Below, one piece after another: positions 58,406-64,000 of a stretch of 64,000 nucleotides of DNA. Each line of letters begins with the position of its first letter. Position 1 is the stretch's first letter. The notes beneath the pieces are model-generated. The model worked only from the letters and a program-made list of their open reading frames with translations. It had not been told where the DNA came from and ran no database searches. Source of the DNA: Actinoalloteichus caeruleus DSM 43889. GTDB taxonomy: Bacteria > Actinomycetota > Actinomycetes > Mycobacteriales > Pseudonocardiaceae. The translations under genes were made by a program, and so were the position numbers. The stretch is taken from NCBI RefSeq assembly GCF_000429185.2, contig NZ_AUBJ02000001.1, positions 1,116,001-1,180,000 of the forward strand, in the 5' to 3' direction.

Positions 58406-61400
58406 TCAGGACGCTCCGAGTTCGTTGTCGATAAACGCCAGGACTTCGTCTGCCGTCGCAGAACCGAGCCGTCCCGCCACCGTCTGCTTCTCCTCGCCGT
58501 CCGCCTCGTCCCAGGCGGCCAGCAGCCCGCGCAGTCGCGCCGTCACCCGGCCACGGGCCGTCCGGTCGTCGGTGAACGCGGCGAGGCTGGCCTCCAACCG
58601 GTCCAACTCGTCGAAGACCGACGCCGGTGCCTCCTCCGCTCCGCCGACGAGCTGGGTGCGGAGGAAACCGGCGAGTGCCACTGGTGTCGGGTGGTCGAAC
58701 ACCAGCGTGGCGGGGAGCCGGACCCCGGTCCTCGCGGTCAGTTGGTCGCGCAGCTCCACCGCGGTGAGCGACTCGAACCCGACATCGCGGAAGGGCCGTT
58801 GGGGTTCGACCTCGTCCACACCGGTGTAACCCAGGACGCCGGCGGCCTCGGTGCGGACCACGTCGAGCAGGACCCGCTCGGCGTCGACGTCGGACAGCCC
58901 GGACAGCCTGCTGGTCAACGCCTCGGCCTGGTCCGGGTCGCCGCCGGTGTCGCCCCGGCCCGCGTCCACCGCGGCGACCTCGGGGAGCTCGGCGATCAGC
59001 TTGCTGGGCCGGGCGGCGGTGAACGCCGGGGCGAACAGCCGCCAGTCGACGTCGGCGACCAGCAGCGGCGGCTCGGCCTGGGCGACTGCCCTGGACAGGG
59101 CGGTGAGCGCTGTCGAGGCGGGCAGGGCGGGCAGGCCGCGCCGACGGAGCCACGCCACCTGCGGATCCTCCTCGGCACCGTCCTCGGCCCAGGTGCCCCA
59201 GGCGACCGACGTCGCGGGCAGACCAGCGGTCCGTCGTCGCTCGGCGAGCGCGTCGAGGTACGCGTTGGCCGCCGCGTAGGGCCCCTGGCCGGTTCCGCCC
59301 ACGACACCGGCGAACGCCGAGAACAGCACGAAGGCGTCGAGGTCGAGTCCGTCGCACGCCTCGTGCAGGTTCCGGGCGCCCAGCAGTTTGGCGCGCAGGG
59401 CGGCCGAGAACCGTTCGGTGCCGAGCGTGTCGAGCAGCCCGTTGTCCAGGGTTCCGGCGGCGTGCACCACGGCCCGCACCGGTTCCCCGTCGTCCGCGCC
59501 GCGTACCGCCGCAGTCAGGGCGTCCAGGTCGCCGACGTCGGTGGCGAGGAAGGTGACCCGTGCCCCCGTGGCGACGAGGGCGTCGCGCAGTTCGGCTGCG
59601 CCCGGCGCGGATTCGCCCCGCCGGCTGAGCAGCACCAGGTGCGTGGCGCCGTGCTCGGCCAGCCACCGGGCCACCCGGCCCCCGATCGCGCCGGTGCCCC
59701 CGGTGACGAGGACCTTCCCGGTCGGTTCCCAGCCCGCCGCGCCGCCGCCCGGTGCCCGGCGCAACCTGCGCGCGAGCACACCGACCGGTCGGACGGCCAG
59801 CTGGTCCTCCCCGGCCGATTCGGCGAGCAGCGCCGCCAACCGGGTTCCCGCCCGCTCGTCCGGGGCCGGCGGGAGGTCCACGAGACCGCCCCAGCGGTCG
59901 GGGTTCTCCAGGGCGGCCACCCGGCCCAGACCCCACACGGCGGCCTGCGCCGGGCGGGGAGCGGGTTCCGAGGCGCCCGTCGACACGGCCCCCTGGGTGA
60001 GGGACCACGCGCGGGCGGTCAGCCCGGCCTCACCGAGCGCCTGGAGCAGTACCAGCGTGGCGGCCACTCCGAAGGGGGCCTCCGGGGCGTCCGGCAGCGG
60101 TTCCTCGTCGAGCGCGAGGAGCGACACGATCCCCTCGGGCGGTTCGTCGAGGGCGCGCAGCCGTCGCGCGAGGTGGGCCCGGTCGAGGTCGGTGGCACCG
60201 ACGGACACCTCCTCCACCAGGGCACCGTGGTCGCGCAGTGCCCGGCCGGTGAGGTCGACGAGTTCGTCGTTCGCCCTGGCGCCGGGGACGACGAGGAGCC
60301 ACGTCCCGGTCAACCGTCCGTCGGAGGCCGGCGAGATCGGCTGCCAGTCGGGCCGGTACCGCCAGGAGTCCAGGGTGGACCGCTCACCGCGCGCCCGGTG
60401 CCAGGCGGTCAGCGCGGGCAGCACCGCGCCGAGCGAGGCCTGGGCGGACTCGTCGGCGAGCTCGAGGGTGCTCGCGAGGCCGCTGAGGTCCGCGTTCTCG
60501 ACGGCCGTCCAGAACGGCGAGTCGAGCGCGGCCTCCCCATCGGTCGGGGTGGCGGTGGGGGTGGGCCAGTACCGGGCGCGTTGGAACGCGTAGGTCGGCA
60601 CGTCCAGTGCCCACGCGACCCGGGCGTCCTGCCCACCGAACACCGACGACCAGTCGAGGTCGACACCGTGCGCGTACGCCTCGACGAGGGAGGTGAGGAA
60701 CCGGTGTTGACCACCCTCACCCCGGCGCAGGGTGCCGACGGCGACCGCGTCGACCTCGGCGTCGGCGAACACCTCACCCAGGCCGACGGTCAACACCGGG
60801 TGCGGGCTGACCTCGACGAACACCCCGTGCCCGTCGTCGAGCGCTGACCGCACCGCGGCCTGGAACTCGACGGAGGACCGCAGGTTGCGGTACCAGTAGC
60901 CGGCGTCCATGCCGCTGGTGTCGAGCCGCTGGCCGGTGAGCGTGGAGTAGCAGGGCACTCGCCCCGGGCCGGGGCTGATCCCGGCCAGGGCGCTCACCAG
61001 TTCGCTCTCGATCTCGTCCACCTGCGGGGAGTGCGAGGCGTAGTCGACGGCGATGCGCCTGGTCCGGACGTCGTCGGCGGCGCACGCCTCGGCCAGCTCG
61101 TCCAGCGCGCCAGGTTCGCCAGTGACGACGACCAACCGGGGCCCGTTGACGGCGGCGACCGACAGCCGGTCCGCCCACGGCGCGATCCGGTCGCGGACGG
61201 CGTCGGCGGTCTCCCACACCGACATCATCCCGCCGCGTCCGGACAGGGCGACCAACGCGGCGCTGCGGAGCGCGACCACCTTCGCCGCGTCCGCCAGGGA
61301 CAGGGCACCGCTCACGCAGGCGGCGGCGATCTCCCCCTGGGAATGGCCGATGACGGCGGCCGGTTCCACCCCGTGCGCGCGCCAGAGCCGAGCCAGGGCC

Positions 61401-64000
61401 ACCATCACGGTGAACAGCACGGGTTGTGTCCGGTCCACCCGATCTTCACCGGCCCCGTCCTCGTCGGTGCCGCCCGAGGAGAGCACGTCCAGCACCGACC
61501 AGCCGAGGTGTTCGGCCAACGCGTCCGAGCAGGCCTGGACCTCCGCGCGGAACACCGGGGACGAGGCCAGCAGATCGGCGGCCATGCCCATCCACTGCGA
61601 TCCCTGGCCGGGGAAGACGAACACCGGCCTGGGCGCCGGAACGGTCCGGCCCCGGACGATGCCGGGTGCCTTCCCCCCGTCGATCACCCGGTCGAGCGCG
61701 GCGAGGGCCTCGGACCGGTTCGCGACCACCACGCCCGCCCGGTGGTCCAGCCTCGCCCGCCCCGCTGAGAGGGCGTGGCCGAGGGCGGCGAGGGGGATGT
61801 CCTCGTGATCGCGCAGGTAGGACCGGAGCCGCCTGGCCTGTGCGGTGACGGTGTCCCGGGTCCGGCCGGAGAACACGAGCGGCACGTGGGTGGCGGTGAC
61901 GGCCGGGGTTCCCGCGACCGGCGCCTCCGGGAGGTCCGGGGCCTGTTCGAGGATGGCGTGCGCGTTGGTGCCGCTCAGCCCGAACGCGGAGACGGCGGCC
62001 CGGCGGGGCCGAGCGGTGTCCGGCCACGGGACCTGCTCGGTGAGCAGGTCGACGTCGCCGGCCGACCAGTCCACCCGCGAGGACCGCGGGTCGGCGTGCA
62101 GTGTCCTGGGCAGCGCTCCGTGCTGGAGGGCGAGCACCATCTTCATCACGCCGGCGACGCCCGCCGCGGCCTGGGTGTGCCCGATGTTGGACTTCACCGA
62201 ACCCAGCAGCAGCGGCCGCTCCCGGTCCTGCCCGTAGGTGGCGAGCACCGCCTGCGCCTCGATCGGGTCACCGAGCGCGGTGCCGGTCCCGTGCGCCTCG
62301 ACGACGTCGACGTCGCGCGTGGCCAGACCCGCGTTGGCGAGGGCGTGCCGGATCACCCGTTGTTGGGAGGGCCCGTTCGGGGCGGTGAGCCCGTTGGAGG
62401 CACCGTCCTGGTTCACGGCGGAACCCCGCAACACCGCCAACACCCGGCGGCCGTGGCGTCGGGCGTCGGAGAGGCGTTCCACGAGGAGCATCCCGACTCC
62501 CTCCGACCAGCCGGCGCCGTCGGCGCCCTCACCGAACGCCTTGCACCGGCCGTCGGCGGACAACGCGCCCTGCGCGCCGAGTTCGAGGAACGCGCCCGGC
62601 GTGGACATGACGGTGACGCCGCCGGCCAGGGCGAGGGTGCACTCCCCCGCCCGCAGGGCCTGCGCCGCCAGGTGCAGGGCCACCAGCGAGGACGAGCAGG
62701 CGGTGTCCACCGACACCGCCGGGCCCTCGAACCCGAAGGAGTAGGCGACTCTCCCCGAGATGATGCTGGCGTTGTTGCCGGTCGCGAGGTGGCCTTCGCC
62801 GCTGTCGGACGAGCCGAGCACCAGGCCGACGTAGTCCTGACCGTTGGTGCCGGCGAAGACACCGGTGCGGCTGCCCCGCAGGCCCGCCGGATCGATCCCG
62901 GCGTGTTCGAGGCTCTCCCAGGTGGCTTCCAGCAGCAACCGCTGCTGGGGGTCCATCGCCAGGGCCTCGCGCGGCGAGATGCCGAAGAACCCGGCGTCGA
63001 ACTCCGGGGCGTCGTAGAGGAAGCCGCCTTCCCGGACCGGGCTGGTGCCGGGGCCGTCGTCCGCGTGGAGACGGCCGAGGTCCCATCCCCGGTCGCCGGG
63101 GAACGGTCCGATGGCGTCCGTCCCCTCGGTGAGCAACCGCCAGAACTCCTCCGGTGAGGAGACCCCTCCGGGGAACCGGCAGCTCATGCCGATGATGGCG
63201 ATCGGTTCGTCGGGCCGGGCCGGCACCGGGGTGTCGTCGGCCGCCCGCGGCGTGGTGCCGAGCAGTTCCGCGAGCAGGAACTCGGCCAGGGCCACCGGGG
63301 TCGGGTAGTCGAACACCAGTGTCGCCGGCAGTCGCGCACCGGTCGCGGCGTCGAGGCGGTTGCGGAACTCGACGGCGGTGAGCGAGTCGAATCCCATCTC
63401 CGCGAACGCCCTGGTGACCTCGACCGCCTGCGCGGTTCCGTGGCCGAGGACGGCGGCGGCCTGGTCGCGCACCAGGTCCAGGACGACGGTGGCGCGTTCC
63501 TCCTGCGGCGTCGCCGCGAGACGGCGGGTCAGGGACGACCCGCTCGCCGTTCCGGCGCGTCTCCTGCCGGCGGCGACCGGGACCAGCTCACCGAACAGGG
63601 GCGGCAGGGGTTCGACGGCGGCCCGGGCCCGCAGGGCGGGCAGGTCCAACCTCGCCGGGACCAGCGCGGCCCGGTCCACCGTGGCCGCGGCGTCGAGCAG
63701 GGCCAGGCCCTGCTCCACGGACAGCGGGGGCAGGCCGGCCCTGGCCATCCGGGTGGCCTCGGCGTCGGCGAGCCGTCCCGCCATGCCCCCATCGGCCCAG
63801 GGCCCCCAGGCGAGGGACCGGGCGGGGAGCCCGCTGGCCCTGCGGTGCTGGGCGAGGCCGTCGAGGAACGCGTTCGCCGCGGCGTAGTTGGCCTGGCCCA
63901 GCGCGCCGAGAACCCCGGAGGCCGAGGAGAACACGGTGAACAGGGACAGGTCGAGGTCACGGGTCAGCTCGTGCAGGTTCCACGCGCCGTCGACCTTGGG
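58406..64000 (-). CDS. Type I modular PKS, 5' part beyond window: ..KR-ACP / KS-AT-KR-ACP
   Basis: At least 1864 residues; the gene begins right of the window. First visible: the end of a KR (FSSASGV, YAAAN present, so probably active) and ACP with MGFDSL (fragment Ser206). Then a full module: KS (Cys435), AT (GHSQGE Ser887; YASH at 987, methylmalonyl), KR (TGGTGAIG from 1433; TLDN at the LDD position; YAAAN), ACP with the variant GFESL (Ser1744). No DH or ER. The C-terminal docking region carries the acidic FDELDRLEASLAAFTDD helix and DEVLAFIDNELGAS end. Loading and early modules must lie further right. Stop and next start are separated by only 2 bp. Confidence 0.95.
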   Translation of the reverse strand, partial: PKVDGAWNLHELTRDLDLSLFTVFSSASGVLGALGQANYAAANAFLDGLAQHRRASGLPARSLAWGPWADGGMAGRLADAEATRMARAGLPPLSVEQGLALLDAAATVDRAALVPARLDLPALRARAAVEPLPPLFGELVPVAAGRRRAGTASGSSLTRRLAATPQEERATVVLDLVRDQAAAVLGHGTAQAVEVTRAFAEMGFDSLTAVEFRNRLDAATGARLPATLVFDYPTPVALAEFLLAELLGTTPRAADDTPVPARPDEPIAIIGMSCRFPGGVSSPEEFWRLLTEGTDAIGPFPGDRGWDLGRLHADDGPGTSPVREGGFLYDAPEFDAGFFGISPREALAMDPQQRLLLEATWESLEHAGIDPAGLRGSRTGVFAGTNGQDYVGLVLGSSDSGEGHLATGNNASIISGRVAYSFGFEGPAVSVDTACSSSLVALHLAAQALRAGECTLALAGGVTVMSTPGAFLELGAQGALSADGRCKAFGEGADGAGWSEGVGMLLVERLSDARRHGRRVLAVLRGSAVNQDGASNGLTAPNGPSQQRVIRHALANAGLATRDVDVVEAHGTGTALGDPIEAQAVLATYGQDRERPLLLGSVKSNIGHTQAAAGVAGVMKMVLALQHGALPRTLHADPRSSRVDWSAGDVDLLTEQVPWPDTARPRRAAVSAFGLSGTNAHAILEQAPDLPEAPVAGTPAVTATHVPLVFSGRTRDTVTAQARRLRSYLRDHEDIPLAALGHALSAGRARLDHRAGVVVANRSEALAALDRVIDGGKAPGIVRGRTVPAPRPVFVFPGQGSQWMGMAADLLASSPVFRAEVQACSDALAEHLGWSVLDVLSSGGTDEDGAGEDRVDRTQPVLFTVMVALARLWRAHGVEPAAVIGHSQGEIAAACVSGALSLADAAKVVALRSAALVALSGRGGMMSVWETADAVRDRIAPWADRLSVAAVNGPRLVVVTGEPGALDELAEACAADDVRTRRIAVDYASHSPQVDEIESELVSALAGISPGPGRVPCYSTLTGQRLDTSGMDAGYWYRNLRSSVEFQAAVRSALDDGHGVFVEVSPHPVLTVGLGEVFADAEVDAVAVGTLRRGEGGQHRFLTSLVEAYAHGVDLDWSSVFGGQDARVAWALDVPTYAFQRARYWPTPTATPTDGEAALDSPFWTAVENADLSGLASTLELADESAQASLGAVLPALTAWHRARGERSTLDSWRYRPDWQPISPASDGRLTGTWLLVVPGARANDELVDLTGRALRDHGALVEEVSVGATDLDRAHLARRLRALDEPPEGIVSLLALDEEPLPDAPEAPFGVAATLVLLQALGEAGLTARAWSLTQGAVSTGASEPAPRPAQAAVWGLGRVAALENPDRWGGLVDLPPAPDERAGTRLAALLAESAGEDQLAVRPVGVLARRLRRAPGGGAAGWEPTGKVLVTGGTGAIGGRVARWLAEHGATHLVLLSRRGESAPGAAELRDALVATGARVTFLATDVGDLDALTAAVRGADDGEPVRAVVHAAGTLDNGLLDTLGTERFSAALRAKLLGARNLHEACDGLDLDAFVLFSAFAGVVGGTGQGPYAAANAYLDALAERRRTAGLPATSVAWGTWAEDGAEEDPQVAWLRRRGLPALPASTALTALSRAVAQAEPPLLVADVDWRLFAPAFTAARPSKLIAELPEVAAVDAGRGDTGGDPDQAEALTSRLSGLSDVDAERVLLDVVRTEAAGVLGYTGVDEVEPQRPFRDVGFESLTAVELRDQLTARTGVRLPATLVFDHPTPVALAGFLRTQLVGGAEEAPASVFDELDRLEASLAAFTDDRTARGRVTARLRGLLAAWDEADGEEKQTVAGRLGSATADEVLAFIDNELGAS

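Noticed and set aside
55455-58829. Very long plus-strand open frame opposite the PKS genes (over 1,100 codons)
   Set aside because: Composition is Arg/Gly/Pro/His-rich with no family resemblance. It is the antisense shadow of strongly GC3-biased PKS coding sequence; similar frames occur opposite every PKS gene here.
58404-60008. N-terminal extension of the two-module PKS gene upstream of 58403
   Set aside because: The upstream open frame overlaps the preceding PKS gene in another frame and reads as shadow sequence. The docking helix and KS start right after the ATG at 58403.
1-64000. CRISPR arrays, tRNA or rRNA genes, prophage or integrative-element ends
   Set aside because: No regularly spaced short repeats, cloverleaf-like sequence with CCA context, or integrase/att pattern was seen. 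The repeated DNA is explained by homologous PKS domains.

Overview
High-GC (about 72%) actinomycete DNA, probably Pseudonocardiales or Streptomycetales. The evidence is modular type I PKS genes, NRPS genes, a SARP regulator, FkbH-type methoxymalonyl-ACP genes, GTG/TTG starts and ATGA overlaps. Nearly the whole window is a specialised-metabolite locus that runs off both ends. No rRNA, tRNA, CRISPR array or intact insertion sequence was seen.

Left block (1-6824, + strand): six tightly overlapping genes. They are the end of an NRPS (A-PCP-TE), aspartate 1-decarboxylase (beta-alanine), a cysteine-synthase-like PLP enzyme, an argininosuccinate-lyase homologue, an ATP-grasp ligase and a GHMP (threonine-kinase-like) kinase. 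The PLP enzyme, lyase and kinase match the logic known for 2,3-diaminobutyrate supply in friulimicin/pacidamycin-type clusters. A convergent SARP/NB-ARC regulator follows (6939-8699, -), then about 1.7 kb without a convincing gene.

Middle block (10431-27790): a winged-helix regulator divergent from a hydrolase and a CPBP protease, with a nested palindromic operator between them; a DrrAB-like ABC exporter; a complete methoxymalonyl-ACP set (3-hydroxyacyl-CoA dehydrogenase, ACP, acyl-CoA dehydrogenase, FkbH, O-methyltransferase); an AsnO/VioC-like Fe(II)/2-oxoglutarate oxygenase; a C-A-PCP NRPS whose A domain reads as Asn-specific; a second ABC transporter whose permease carries an apparent one-base frameshift; and a secreted neocarzinostatin-family protein.

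Right block (27874-64000, - strand): five collinear modular PKS genes read from the right edge leftwards and ending in a thioesterase. The module order is [..KR-ACP], KS-AT(methylmalonyl)-KR-ACP / KS-AT(malonyl)-DH-KR-ACP, KS-AT(methoxymalonyl)-DH-KR-ACP / KS-AT(methylmalonyl)-KR-ACP / KS-AT(methylmalonyl)-KR-ACP, KS-AT(malonyl)-KR-ACP / KS-AT(methylmalonyl)-inactive KR-ACP-TE. The inferred carboxyl half is 2-methyl-3-oxo, 5-, 7- and 9-hydroxy, 6- and 8-methyl, a 10-methoxy-10,12-diene, 14-methyl and 15-hydroxy.

The methoxymalonyl genes feed the one AT that carries the fitting motif. An (A/G)(C/T)AGGGGT-type motif recurs in three control regions of the middle block and may bind a cluster-specific activator. 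The most unusual aspects are the combination of beta-alanine, diaminobutyrate and Asn/beta-hydroxy-Asn supply with a methoxydiene polyketide, the neocarzinostatin-like protein, and a nearly perfect 1.04-kb AT duplication between two PKS genes.
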